The position numbers and the translations under genes were made by a program. Shown here in pieces: positions 28,315 to 37,410 of a stretch of DNA of 64,000 nucleotides (positions within the stretch are counted from its first letter, which is position 1; the number at the start of each line of letters is the position of its first letter). The DNA comes from Heliomarina baculiformis (GTDB lineage: Bacteria > Pseudomonadota > Alphaproteobacteria > Rhodobacterales > Rhodobacteraceae). Below the pieces are notes generated by a model, which saw only the letters and a program-made list of their open reading frames with translations, had not been told where the DNA came from and searched no databases. The stretch is from positions 62,001-126,000 of the forward strand of contig NZ_JAIMIC010000008.1 in the NCBI RefSeq assembly GCF_019966545.1, in the 5' to 3' direction.

Positions 28315-28345
28315 CATACACACACGGACTGAAAAGGAGACTGAA

Positions 28346-28732
28346 ATGTCCGAACTGATCGTCATCGGGTACGAAACCCCCGAAAGGGCGGAAGAGGCCC
28401 GCGCAGACCTCATGACCATGGCCCGGGAATATCTTGTTGACGTGGCCGACGCCGTCGCTGCCGTTGTGGACGACGAAGGAAACGTCAAGCTCAACCAGAT
28501 GGTCAACCTGTGGACCGCAGGCGCGGCCGGCGGCGCTTTTTGGGGCCTGCTTGTCGGAATGATTTTCTTCAATCCGCTGCTTGGTGCTGCCGTCGGTGCA
28601 GGGGCCGGGGCGCTGTCAGGCACAGATAGGCCAGAAGTTCCTGCCGCACGAGGAAGCGCGGCGCTTGAAACTTTTTGCGCAATTCTTCTCTACGCTCCGA
28701 TTATTGCCAGCCGATTGCTGTTCCGTACCTAG
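28346..28732 (+). CDS. DUF1269 membrane protein with aberrant, shortened C-terminus
   Basis: The first 92 residues are a good DUF1269 protein: SELIVIGYETPERAEEA, the VNLWTAGAAGGAFWGLLVGM helix and LLGAAVGAGAGALSG. Family members then continue with about 70 residues beginning GI.D.FM. Here the sequence after ALSG (28619 onward) is unrelated and ends after 128 residues, as if the 3' part had been replaced by deletion or rearrangement. A strong AAGGAG site precedes the ATG. It lies at the junction with the convergent cyoD gene. Function is unknown; the truncated protein may not be active. Confidence 0.7.
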   Translation: MSELIVIGYETPERAEEARADLMTMAREYLVDVADAVAAVVDDEGNVKLNQMVNLWTAGAAGGAFWGLLVGMIFFNPLLGAAVGAGAGALSGTDRPEVPAARGSAALETFCAILLYAPIIASRLLFRT

Positions 28733-28775
28733 GCACTTATAGTCGGCAACCTCTCTCTTTGAGCCCAGTGCCAGA

Positions 28776-29081
28776 CTACATCCGGGTCGCGAGATTGCCC
28801 ATGATCCAGAGCGTGCCAAGCGCCATGATTGCAAGAAGCATAACGGTGAAGAGGATCAGCTGCAGATCCTCGCGTTTCTGACGCGAGAGGTCGATATGAA
28901 GGAAAAACCGCAGGTGCACGACGATTTGCGCAATAGCGAGGACGGCAATCGTGATTGCCAGCGTTCGCCCCTGAAGCAACGCCCAGTGAACCAGGGCGAA
29001 AGGGATCAGCGTCAGCGTCAATGCCAGACCAAAGCCTGCTAGATAAAGCCGTGCCTCGCTGCGATGGTCAGGGTCTTTCAT
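28776..29081 (-). CDS. cyoD: cytochrome bo-type ubiquinol oxidase subunit IV
   Basis: A 101-residue protein with three membrane helices and the CyoD pattern VVHLRFFLHIDLS, which helps assemble the haem-copper centre of subunit I. It overlaps the cyoC stop by four bases (ATGA). The start at 29081 is set by that overlap and by homologue length. It is the last gene of the apparent mprF-DUF202-rhomboid-cyoABCD operon. Confidence 0.92.
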   Translation of the reverse strand: MKDPDHRSEARLYLAGFGLALTLTLIPFALVHWALLQGRTLAITIAVLAIAQIVVHLRFFLHIDLSRQKREDLQLILFTVMLLAIMALGTLWIMGNLATRM

Positions 29082-29707
29082 CGCATCTGCCCTCCAAGAT
29101 AGACGATTGAAAAGATCCCGACCCAAATCAGATCGAGGAAATGCCAGTAGAGTCCAAGCCGCAGAACGCGCATCTTCACGACCGGGATCAGGCCGAGGGT
29201 CGCCAATTGGATCAGCATCACCACGATCCACAAGCAACCTACGGTCACGTGCACCCCATGAAGTGGCACAAGCCCCCAGAAGGCCGACCAGAAACCGCTG
29301 CGCGATGGTACAGCACCGACATCGATCATGTGGGCGAAGTCGCGCAACTCCATCGCCAGAAAACCTATACCAAGAAACAGCGTCACAATCAGCCAGGATG
29401 CGATTGACCTGCGCCCCGTCTCGTGTCGCATCGCAAGCGTGGCAAAGCCGAATGTCAGACTGCTGGAAAGCAGGATCACAGTCTGTGCGAAAACGCTTCG
29501 CAGGTCGAACGCTTCTGCTGGGCCCGGGCCTCCCGCCGCGCCGGTCGGGTTGGCGACAGTAAGGTAAGAGGCGAAGACAAGCCCAAAGATCACCAGATCG
29601 CTCATCAGGAAGATCCAGAAACCGAAGAGGATGGTTTCCGCCCCCTCATGTGCAGCCCCGTGCCGCGCTCCTAGATTGAGGCCGGGATGAAGATTGTGTT
29701 CACTCAT
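29078..29707 (-). CDS. cyoC: cytochrome bo-type ubiquinol oxidase subunit III
   Basis: A 209-residue haem-copper oxidase subunit III with five predicted helices and the family segments FGFWIFLMSDLVIFGL and HGVHVTVGCLWI. It overlaps cyoB at the start and cyoD at the end by four bases each. It stabilises the CyoAB core in the cytoplasmic membrane. Confidence 0.94.
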   Translation of the reverse strand: MSEHNLHPGLNLGARHGAAHEGAETILFGFWIFLMSDLVIFGLVFASYLTVANPTGAAGGPGPAEAFDLRSVFAQTVILLSSSLTFGFATLAMRHETGRRSIASWLIVTLFLGIGFLAMELRDFAHMIDVGAVPSRSGFWSAFWGLVPLHGVHVTVGCLWIVVMLIQLATLGLIPVVKMRVLRLGLYWHFLDLIWVGIFSIVYLGGQMR

Positions 29708-31797
29708 TCCGCAGCCTCGATCCGTGTAGGTCGCTCCAGCAGGGCACGGCCCAGATTGCTTTCCTGTGTTTCCTCAAGCCTGTCGACCGCCGAGGCGTCC
29801 TTTACTTTGTCGAGCCAAGCGCGATGCTCGGCGGCGATCTTTGCAGCCGGGATGACATGCGTGGTCTCGGTCAGGAAGGTTGGCAGAGTAATGGAAAGCA
29901 CGATCGCGAGGAAGGACAGCGCGGCCAGCCACCACATCCAGAACACCAGTGCCAGTCCAAACAGCGTCGCGCACACGCAGATGATCATGCCGATGGCTGT
30001 ATTGTTAGGCATTTCGATGTCTTCGTATTCTTCCGGCTCGGTATAGGCGCGGCTCTTGGTCTTTGCCTCGGCAAAGTCGTCGCGCGCGGCAACCTGCGGC
30101 TGCATTGCGAAATTGTACTCCGGCGGCGGCGACGGGATCGACCATTCCAGCGAGCGCCCGTCCCAAGGATCCCCCAAAGGCACAGTCAGACTGTCGCGGT
30201 CACGGATGCTGACCCACAACTGGACCGCCAGACACGTGAGCGCGGCCAGGATTAGAACTGCACCGAAGAGCGCCAGCCAAAGGGTGGGCTGAAATGCGGG
30301 GTCGCTGAACGTGGCAGATCGGCGCGGCATGCCGTGCAGCCCCAGCCAGTAGAGCGGGAGGAAGGTGAATGAAAAACCGGCGATCCACAAATACGCCGCC
30401 GCCCGGCCCCAGCCTTCATTCAGGCGAAAGCCGAACGCCTTGGGGAACCAGTAGTGATACCCTGCCAACAGCCCGAACAGAACGCCCGGTATGATAACGT
30501 TGTGGAAATGCGCCACCAAGAACAAGGTGTTGTGCACCTGATAGCTGATTACCGGGTTCGCCAGCATTACGCCGCTGAGGCCGCCGATGACAAAAAGGTA
30601 AAAGAACCCGGTTGCATAGATCATAGGCACCGTCATGCGGACCCTGCCGCGAAAGATCGTTGCCATCCAGTTGTAGACCTTGATCCCCGTAGGCACGGCG
30701 ATTGCCATCGACGCGATGCCGAAGGCCGCGTTGATATTGGCGCTCTGGCCCATGGTGAAAAAGTGATGCAGCCAAACGCAGAAGCTGAGCACTGCGATCG
30801 ACATGGTGGCATAGACCATCGACATGTAGCCGTAGATCCGTTTGCCAGAGAAGGTCGAGATGACTTCGGAAAAGATCCCGTAAGCAGGGATGACCAGCAG
30901 GTAGACCTCGGGATGACCGAACAACCAGAAAAGGTTGACATAGTTCATCATGTTGCCGCCGAGGTCGTTGGTAAAGAAGTGGAAGTCGAGATAGCGGTCG
31001 GCAGCCAGCATCAAAGCAGCAACTGTCAGCGGCGGCAGCGCGAAGATCATGATGATGGAGGTACAGATCACCGTCCAGCAGAAGATCGGCATCCGTAAAA
31101 AGGTCATACCCGGCGCGCGTTCCTTGTACAGCGTGACCGCGAAATTGATCCCCGAGAGCGTGGTGCCGATGCCCGCAAGCACAATCGACCAAATCCAGTA
31201 ATCCGGCCCAGGACCCGGCTGAAAATCGGACCCGGTATAGGGCGGGTAATTGGCCCAGCCGCCGGTTGCGAACTTTCCCAGCACCAAGCTGATCATCACC
31301 AGCGCGGCACCTGTCGCAGTGAGACCGAGGCTGATCTGGTTCATTACCGGAAAGGCCATGTCCCGCGCCCCGATCTGAAGCGGCATGACGTAGTTGATTA
31401 CGCCGGCGATAAAGGGCATCGCGACGAAGAAAATCATGATGGTTCCGTGGGTACTGAATAACTGGGAAAAGTGGTCGGGCGTGAGGAAACCGCCGTGCAG
31501 GCCGAATGCCTGTTGGGTTCGCATCAAAACGCCTTCGATGACGCCGCGTGCCAGCATGATGAGCGCAAGCGCGCAGTACATGATACCTATCCGCTTGTGA
31601 TCGACGCTTGTCAGCCAATCGCGCCAAAGCGGCCCCCAAAGCCGGAACCAAGTCAATAGGGACACCGTGACAAGCGCGCCCAGAAGCACTGCCGTAGCTG
31701 CGCCGGCCGCGACCAACTCGCTTACAGTTGGATCTTGTATCGCTCGCCAGAGGGACAGCGAAGACAGGTCGAGCCGGCCGAAAATTGTATGGATCAT
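29704..31797 (-). CDS. cyoB: cytochrome bo-type ubiquinol oxidase subunit I
   Basis: The 697-residue catalytic subunit reduces O2 to water and pumps protons. Haem and Cu-B ligands are visible in FSTHGTIMIFF, WLFGHPEVY, WLHHFFTMG and VAHFHNVI, with about 15 helices. In the quinol-site helix, E. coli CyoB has Arg71 and Asp75 (RGFAD); here the segment reads RGVIE, so Asp75 is replaced by Glu. The N-terminus carries an extra helix before VDHKRIG, as in CyoB. It is flanked by cyoA and cyoC with four-base overlaps. Confidence 0.95.
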   Translation of the reverse strand: MIHTIFGRLDLSSLSLWRAIQDPTVSELVAAGAATAVLLGALVTVSLLTWFRLWGPLWRDWLTSVDHKRIGIMYCALALIMLARGVIEGVLMRTQQAFGLHGGFLTPDHFSQLFSTHGTIMIFFVAMPFIAGVINYVMPLQIGARDMAFPVMNQISLGLTATGAALVMISLVLGKFATGGWANYPPYTGSDFQPGPGPDYWIWSIVLAGIGTTLSGINFAVTLYKERAPGMTFLRMPIFCWTVICTSIIMIFALPPLTVAALMLAADRYLDFHFFTNDLGGNMMNYVNLFWLFGHPEVYLLVIPAYGIFSEVISTFSGKRIYGYMSMVYATMSIAVLSFCVWLHHFFTMGQSANINAAFGIASMAIAVPTGIKVYNWMATIFRGRVRMTVPMIYATGFFYLFVIGGLSGVMLANPVISYQVHNTLFLVAHFHNVIIPGVLFGLLAGYHYWFPKAFGFRLNEGWGRAAAYLWIAGFSFTFLPLYWLGLHGMPRRSATFSDPAFQPTLWLALFGAVLILAALTCLAVQLWVSIRDRDSLTVPLGDPWDGRSLEWSIPSPPPEYNFAMQPQVAARDDFAEAKTKSRAYTEPEEYEDIEMPNNTAIGMIICVCATLFGLALVFWMWWLAALSFLAIVLSITLPTFLTETTHVIPAAKIAAEHRAWLDKVKDASAVDRLEETQESNLGRALLERPTRIEAAE

Positions 31798-32780
31798 TGG
31801 TTTGGCTCTCCCGTCGACGCTTGAGGATCATAGCCGACCGCGCCCGGCTGATTAGCAGATGGGACGGGCGTGCCCCGCATGTAGCGATGCAGGACCTCAT
31901 CGAAGAGGTCGTTGTCGACCGACGAAAAATGCAGGACGCCCCCAGACAGAGCCTTAGCGCCCAGCTGCTGTTGCGCTGTTGCACCGGTGGTGGCTTGGGC
32001 CAGCACGCCATAATGTTTTGCCGTCAGTGGCTGGCCGTCCGATCTGACTTCTTCAACCCAGGACTCGAAGGCTGTCGGTGTCATCGCAATCGCCCGGAAT
32101 TTCTGTTGCGGGAAACCGGTTCCGTTGAACTGGGTGTTCTCGCCCTCGAATTCGCCGGGCTGATCGGCGAGGACATGCAGCCGCGTATGCATGCCCGGCA
32201 TGGTGTAGATTTGCCCTGCCAGCGCAGAAATCAGAAATGACTGCATCACCGTGTCGGTCGTCAGGTCAAGCGCTACGGACGTCTTCTCGGGGAAGGCCAG
32301 TTCGTTGATCGTGGCGATGCCAAGATCGGGATAGATGAACAGCCATTTCCAGTCGAGCCCCACGGCCTCGACCCGAAGCGGTGGGTTATCAGATGCGATG
32401 GGCTTAATCGGGTCGAGCTCGTGTGTCGTCCTGTAGAGCTGCACCGACAGGACTGTCACGATGACGAGTGGCACACCCCACATCAGCACCTCAAGCAACG
32501 GCGACCTGTCCCAGTCCGGTGCATAGCGCGCATCGCGGTTCCGGTATCGGTAACGCCAGAGCAGCACGGGAACGAGCGCAAAGACAGGGACGATCGCAAC
32601 GAGGGTCCAGCCGAGAATCTGGATGAACTCCGCCCGCTGTGCTGCCGCGATCGGTCCTGCAGGCAGTAGAAACGTGCTTCCCGCCTTGCTGCATGCCGCC
32701 AGAGCGAAACAGCCGATCAGAGGAATGATCCCGAAAATTCGTCGAAATATCACTGCCGTCCATCCTGCTGCTTGATGCAA
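31794..32780 (-). CDS. cyoA: cytochrome bo-type ubiquinol oxidase subunit II (lipoprotein)
   Basis: A 328-residue lipoprotein subunit. The lipobox CFALAAC marks the acylated Cys, two membrane helices follow, and the periplasmic cupredoxin domain ends with a CyoA-type extension. The Cu-A cysteines of cytochrome c oxidase are absent (MQSFLISALAGQIYTMPGMHTRLH), so the electron donor is quinol, not cytochrome c. The 5' end overlaps the rhomboid-like gene by about 30 bases and the 3' end overlaps cyoB by four. Confidence 0.94.
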   Translation of the reverse strand: MHQAAGWTAVIFRRIFGIIPLIGCFALAACSKAGSTFLLPAGPIAAAQRAEFIQILGWTLVAIVPVFALVPVLLWRYRYRNRDARYAPDWDRSPLLEVLMWGVPLVIVTVLSVQLYRTTHELDPIKPIASDNPPLRVEAVGLDWKWLFIYPDLGIATINELAFPEKTSVALDLTTDTVMQSFLISALAGQIYTMPGMHTRLHVLADQPGEFEGENTQFNGTGFPQQKFRAIAMTPTAFESWVEEVRSDGQPLTAKHYGVLAQATTGATAQQQLGAKALSGGVLHFSSVDNDLFDEVLHRYMRGTPVPSANQPGAVGYDPQASTGEPNQ

Positions 32781-33475
32781 AAGTAACGTTCTTGTTGAGC
32801 TTCGGCCACATGTTCGTTTGCCCGCCGATGATTGCGGGCTGGCGGTGTGGCGCCCAGGACGATGTCACGACCCGGACGGCGGGGAAGATACCAACCGAGA
32901 CCGAAGCCGATGATCAAGGCGATGACATGACCTCCGTCGGCGAGCGGCTCTGGCGCGACGGCAAATTTTGCCGCGATCAGGCCAAGGAGTGCAACGAACC
33001 AGATCAATGCCTTCCGGTGCGCAGCTATCAAAACGCCGATCAATCCGAAGCCGCCCATTGACATGCCGACATCCGTGGTTGCCGCCAGCCCGGTGAAATC
33101 GGGAAGAAAGGCAATCGCAGCGAGAAGGATGATTGTCGCGGTCACATCGATCCCGAAGAAGAAGCCGACGGCGCACCGGGTGCCCCATATAAGCTCCGTC
33201 GCTCCGATCACGCTGGCGGCGAAGGCAAGCTGACGCAGCAGCATCGGCAGATCGTGTGATAGGAAAATGGCGGTCAGAAATCGCATCAGATTGCCGTCTT
33301 TCATTGCATCCACACCGATACCCCGGGCGGCGAGTACATGCGGATCGATCTGACCAGAAAACGTTCCCGCAGCAACGTTGGCCACCAGCATCACCGCGAG
33401 GAATGCAAGCGTGAACGGAACCTTTCGGATCGCGGCAATACCCGTCCGGGGAAAATGCAGATCAAGGCGCGACAT
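32750..33475 (-). CDS. rhomboid-like membrane protein
   Basis: A 241-residue protein with six or seven hydrophobic helices. The segment GMSMGGFGLIG lines up with the rhomboid serine motif GxSGxxFGLIG, and a later GGHVIALIIGFGLG matches the rhomboid His helix (HxxGxxxG). This suggests an intramembrane serine protease, although overall similarity is low and it could be an inactive relative. It overlaps the DUF202 gene by 14 bases and cyoA by about 30, placing it inside the oxidase operon. A role in processing or assembly of membrane partners is an inference only. Confidence 0.62.
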   Translation of the reverse strand: MSRLDLHFPRTGIAAIRKVPFTLAFLAVMLVANVAAGTFSGQIDPHVLAARGIGVDAMKDGNLMRFLTAIFLSHDLPMLLRQLAFAASVIGATELIWGTRCAVGFFFGIDVTATIILLAAIAFLPDFTGLAATTDVGMSMGGFGLIGVLIAAHRKALIWFVALLGLIAAKFAVAPEPLADGGHVIALIIGFGLGWYLPRRPGRDIVLGATPPARNHRRANEHVAEAQQERYFCIKQQDGRQ

Positions 33476-33785
33476 GAACAGCGAAGCTTCCCAGCAAGAC
33501 GAAAAGAGCCATGACAAGCAGGAGCAGAAAGGCGGCCGCCGATCCATCGTCGTCGGGCAGCCGCTCTTCCAGATCGATCCGCTTACGCACGTGACGCATA
33601 CGTAGCCAGGCGATCATCACTACGGCAGCCCCTGCGCCGAAAAGCAGCCAGGTCGACCAATGCGGTACCGTTCGCTGACCTAGCCGGGCCGCTGCAAGGC
33701 CAAAGCCGACAATGGCAACAGCGGTGCGCACCCACGACAGGAAGGTCCGCTCATTAGAAGCATGCAGCTCGAAATTGACGATCAT
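33462..33785 (-). CDS. DUF202 (YidH-like) membrane protein
   Basis: A 107-residue protein with three helices and the DUF202 N-terminal motif NERTFLSWVRTA. The family is of unknown biochemical function. ATG at 33785 with AGGAG upstream is preferred; a GTG two codons earlier is also possible. It lies 12 bp after mprF and overlaps the rhomboid-like gene by 14 bases. Confidence 0.87.
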   Translation of the reverse strand: MIVNFELHASNERTFLSWVRTAVAIVGFGLAAARLGQRTVPHWSTWLLFGAGAAVVMIAWLRMRHVRKRIDLEERLPDDDGSAAAFLLLLVMALFVLLGSFAVHVAP

Positions 33786-33797
33786 GGTCACGGTCTC

Positions 33798-36386
33798 CTA
33801 TTTCATCAAGCCGCGAAGCCCGCCGGAGACCAGCACATTGACTTCGTAGAGAATTTGCGGCGCTGCCAATCCGCCCGGGCAGGCGAGGTAATTCGGCGAC
33901 CAGACGGGATCGAATTTTTCCTTGTAGGCCCGCAGACCCTCGAAACGGTAGAAATGCTCGCCATGTTCGTAGATGAAACCGCCGGTGCGGTTCCAGAGCG
34001 GCGCAAGTTCGCGGTTCTCGACACCCGCGAAGGGCGCAGCCCCCAGCGATGCCCAGCGGTAGTTCTCTGCCGCGCCCCACAGCAACAGTTCTCCAAACAG
34101 CGCATCCATTGCGAAATGTGGCGCGTCCGGCAGGTATCGCATGAGATCAAGCGACAGTTCGCGCCGGTTTGCGCCTCGGAACATGTTGGCAAAGGCAATG
34201 ATCTGTCCGTCGGGATGGCGCAGTATGGCAATGTCGAAAAAGCGCATGTAATCTTCAGTGAAGGCCCCGAGGGAAAAGCCCTTTTCTTCGCCGTGTTTCT
34301 GAGCGAGCCAAGCGTCGGAAATGCGCCGGAGCTGAGGCAGGATCGGCTCTGTATCCGAGGCTGGAACCACTTCGAAAACAAATCCGTCCCTTAAGGCGCG
34401 ATTACGGGCTTGGCGCAGATCCTTGCGCTTTGAGCCGTCGAGGGTGAAGCCGAGCAGATCGACACGCGCGACCTCCCCGATCTTGAGAATGGACAAACCC
34501 AGATCAAGATAGGTCGGCAAATAGGCAGCTGAAACCGAATAGAAAGCGACCCGCTTACCAGCGCGGTAGGCCTGTTCGCGCAACGCCCATATCAGGGCCT
34601 GTCCTGACTTGGGATTGCCAACTGGATCGCCCTTGGCGATCAGCGATTTTCCTGTATCCGCATATGCGATGAAAGCGGTTTCATCTTCTGACACGAGGAA
34701 CAGCTTATCTCCTGTCAAGGCGATATTGGCTTCGGTATCTTCGCTTTCCTTCACCAGCCGACGTACAGCATCCGGAATTTTGGTAGGCTTGTTCACCGCG
34801 GGGCGGTGGCTGATAAGAGAGTTGACGAAGACCGCCACCAGAACGATCGCGACGACAAGGCTGGCCCGTAGAAAGCGCGAGGCATCGCCATTCCAGCTGA
34901 ATTGCCACCAAAGGGCGTTTCGGTAGTCGACGTGATGATAAGCGAAAAGCCCGATCCAGAAGATTGCCCCGGCCATTACGAGGACGCTGAGCATCCACCG
35001 TCGGTCCAGCTGAAAGAGGGAGATCCCTTCCGCGCGATAGAACGCCGGTCGGAGTAGGCCCAGTGTCACGAGCGTTGCGGCCATGGACATGGCCTCGACC
35101 CAGTCGAGACCCTTCACCAGTGATACGACGAACCCGATCCCGATCAGCGCCATGGCAAAGAGCCACGCGCGGAAGAGCTTGCGGTAGAGCCCCGCCGCGA
35201 TGACGATCAGAAGAGCGCCAGCAAGGCTTCCGGCGAGGTGAGAGGCTTCGACAACGCCGAGCGGAAAGATGTCACGCAGAATTTCAAGCCGGGTGCCCTC
35301 GGCCGGCAGGTTGCCTGAGACCAAAAGAATGACACCTGCAAGCATGGCGAGGGCCGCAGAAACTATGGGCACCACCGGCTTCATCGCACGCCAGAGAACG
35401 CTTGATGTCGTTTTTAGCCTTCCCCGGTTGGCCATAGCCGCCGAGATGGCAAGACCCAAGGTTGCTACGGCGAAGGGAAGAACGGTGTAAATCAGGCGAT
35501 ACAGTAGCAACGCTGCCAGAACGTCGGAACGTCCGGTTGCTCCGAAGCCGGCGATGATGGTTGCCTCGAACGCGCCAAGACCGCCGGGCGCATGGCTGAG
35601 AATACCCAGGCCGATCGCCGCGATAAAGACGGTCGCAAAGACAGGAAGGCTTGGCACCAGATCGGCGGGCATCAGTATGTAGAGGGTCAACCCGGCACCG
35701 GATACATCCAGTAAACCGGCCAAGGTAAGGCCAACAGCTTGCACGGGTCTTGGCAGATCGACAGTTTTTCCGCCCGATTTCAATCGTCGCTTGCCCAGTG
35801 AAAGCCATACCAGATAAACGCCCCAGCAGGTGAGCAGGGCTGAGCCAATTGCCGTCTCGAAGGCGGGGGAAAAGTTGATAACGGCGCTCAATCCGGTGGG
35901 ATGAAGCGCAAGCAACAGACCAAATCCCAGAACCAGAGCGGAAACAAAGCCCGACCAAGCAATCGCGACGATCGCTGTTATCGTGACCAGATCGAGTCCG
36001 AACGCCGAATACACCCGATAGCGAACTGCCGTGCCGGTAAGGTAGGACACTCCAAGCAAGCCGGAAATCGCGTAGCCCGCGGCACCGGTGACCATCGGCA
36101 CCAAAGCGGGCAACCTTTTTGGTGCGACCGTCCGCATGCCGAGGAAGTCGTAGGTCGCAATGCCAACAAAGCTCATGACGGTGCAGGCCAGCGCCGCGAG
36201 AAGCACCGTCGGGCGGGCCGCAGCGACATCGGCCTTTACGTCCTCCAATCGGATATGGCTGGCCAATTTGTGCAAAACGATCACTGCAATTACACCCACG
36301 ATTGCGGGAATTGCGAATTTGAAGATTGGGTGTTCGATCACGCGCAAAACAGACGACATGAAGGTCTGCATCTTAATCTCGGCCAT
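33798..36386 (-). CDS. mprF: bifunctional lysylphosphatidylglycerol flippase/synthetase MprF
   Basis: An 862-residue protein with the full MprF layout: about 14 membrane helices of the flippase part (residues 15-540) and a cytoplasmic DUF2156/GNAT-like aminoacyltransferase domain (about 560-855). Markers include AIGLGILSHAPGGLGAFE in the flippase and AYADTGKSLIAKGDPVGN, EVARVDLLGFTLDGS and HFAMDALFGELL in the synthetase. It transfers Lys or another amino acid from tRNA to phosphatidylglycerol and moves the cationic lipid outward, giving resistance to acid or cationic peptides. In rhizobia the relative LpiA is acid-induced. It heads the apparent operon with cyoABCD. Confidence 0.93.
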   Translation of the reverse strand: MAEIKMQTFMSSVLRVIEHPIFKFAIPAIVGVIAVIVLHKLASHIRLEDVKADVAAARPTVLLAALACTVMSFVGIATYDFLGMRTVAPKRLPALVPMVTGAAGYAISGLLGVSYLTGTAVRYRVYSAFGLDLVTITAIVAIAWSGFVSALVLGFGLLLALHPTGLSAVINFSPAFETAIGSALLTCWGVYLVWLSLGKRRLKSGGKTVDLPRPVQAVGLTLAGLLDVSGAGLTLYILMPADLVPSLPVFATVFIAAIGLGILSHAPGGLGAFEATIIAGFGATGRSDVLAALLLYRLIYTVLPFAVATLGLAISAAMANRGRLKTTSSVLWRAMKPVVPIVSAALAMLAGVILLVSGNLPAEGTRLEILRDIFPLGVVEASHLAGSLAGALLIVIAAGLYRKLFRAWLFAMALIGIGFVVSLVKGLDWVEAMSMAATLVTLGLLRPAFYRAEGISLFQLDRRWMLSVLVMAGAIFWIGLFAYHHVDYRNALWWQFSWNGDASRFLRASLVVAIVLVAVFVNSLISHRPAVNKPTKIPDAVRRLVKESEDTEANIALTGDKLFLVSEDETAFIAYADTGKSLIAKGDPVGNPKSGQALIWALREQAYRAGKRVAFYSVSAAYLPTYLDLGLSILKIGEVARVDLLGFTLDGSKRKDLRQARNRALRDGFVFEVVPASDTEPILPQLRRISDAWLAQKHGEEKGFSLGAFTEDYMRFFDIAILRHPDGQIIAFANMFRGANRRELSLDLMRYLPDAPHFAMDALFGELLLWGAAENYRWASLGAAPFAGVENRELAPLWNRTGGFIYEHGEHFYRFEGLRAYKEKFDPVWSPNYLACPGGLAAPQILYEVNVLVSGGLRGLMK

Positions 36387-36681
36387 CTATGCCTTCCTTG
36401 AAAATGTCGATCCAAATAAGTGAAATCACCAATAGCTTTCCCCAATCCACCGAAAACTAGTGATCGTTGTTTTCAGGCAGCAAGCGTATCTCCGGTTTGT
36501 ATTGTGGTTAATCCGGAATTCGTGTCCTGCGCAGCTTTGGGTTTCGGTGTCCTTGTTGTCACGGTTCATCATGAGGGAGGTGCCCTGAGATACCGTGAGG
36601 CAGGACACCACGAAATTGAGCGGGATGAGCATCCGGCGATCAAAGGGTGCGGCGCAAAGCATCAACGCATTGGATGTCATT

Positions 36682-37245
36682 TCACTGCACTTGCCGAGTT
36701 CCAAGCATGACCAGCGACAAGCCGGTCGAAAAAAAGTTCAAGCCCATCATCAGGCCCAGCGTCCAACTTGCAGTCCAAGGCCAGCCGAACAGGATCACGA
36801 CGCCAGCAACAAAGGAACACAGCCCGCTGAACACGAGCCAGCCCCAGTTCGGCACATGTGCACTGCTGCGCAGCCCGAAGAGAATGGAAAGAATGCCTTC
36901 CATCAGGAACGACAGCATCATCAGAACGGTCAACGCGGCTATGCCTGCGAGCGGAAACAGGACGAACGCAACACCGACGAGAAACAAAATGCCAAAGGCC
37001 GCAAAGCCATAACGCCACTCTGGCGCTGGTCTTATCGCAAGTGAAAACCAAAGACCGACGGCGCCCCACATCGTCAGCATCCATGCCACCAGCACCTCTG
37101 CCGCGACGGTGGCAAACTGGGGAAGCAGAATGGCCAGAAGGCCAATCACAACAAGAATTGCGCCGACAAGTTTCAGGCGCTTGAAGCTCGCCCGCTTGCT
37201 ACCTGCACGCATCGGTGACTTCAGATTGGTCAAATAGGTCTGCAT
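36682..37245 (-). CDS. HdeD-family (DUF308) membrane protein
   Basis: A 187-residue protein with six helices in two DUF308 repeats, the architecture of E. coli HdeD, an acid-resistance membrane protein active at high cell density. The ATG at 37245 follows AAGGAGCG. It reads in the same direction as mprF, with 295 non-coding bases between, and is divergent from the two-component system at 37.4 kb, which makes that system its likely regulator. Confidence 0.85.
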   Translation of the reverse strand: MQTYLTNLKSPMRAGSKRASFKRLKLVGAILVVIGLLAILLPQFATVAAEVLVAWMLTMWGAVGLWFSLAIRPAPEWRYGFAAFGILFLVGVAFVLFPLAGIAALTVLMMLSFLMEGILSILFGLRSSAHVPNWGWLVFSGLCSFVAGVVILFGWPWTASWTLGLMMGLNFFSTGLSLVMLGTRQVQ

Positions 37246-37410
37246 TTGGGAACGCTCCTTGGTTTCCCTTCGGTCTGTCGGGAACGAGATGAACCTAGGC
37301 GTACAGCATCGCCCGAAATTCGCGCGAACCTTACTTCTGTGCAAAGGAAGCTGTTTCGCTGGCACAGCCAGACGGATTCAAATTAGATGGCCGCAAGGAG
37401 ACGGACACCG

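Noticed and set aside
30416-32011. A 531-codon open frame overlapping cyoB in another frame of the same strand
   Set aside because: It mirrors cyoB codon composition, is Arg/Ala/Leu-rich without motifs, and cyoB itself has all catalytic residues.
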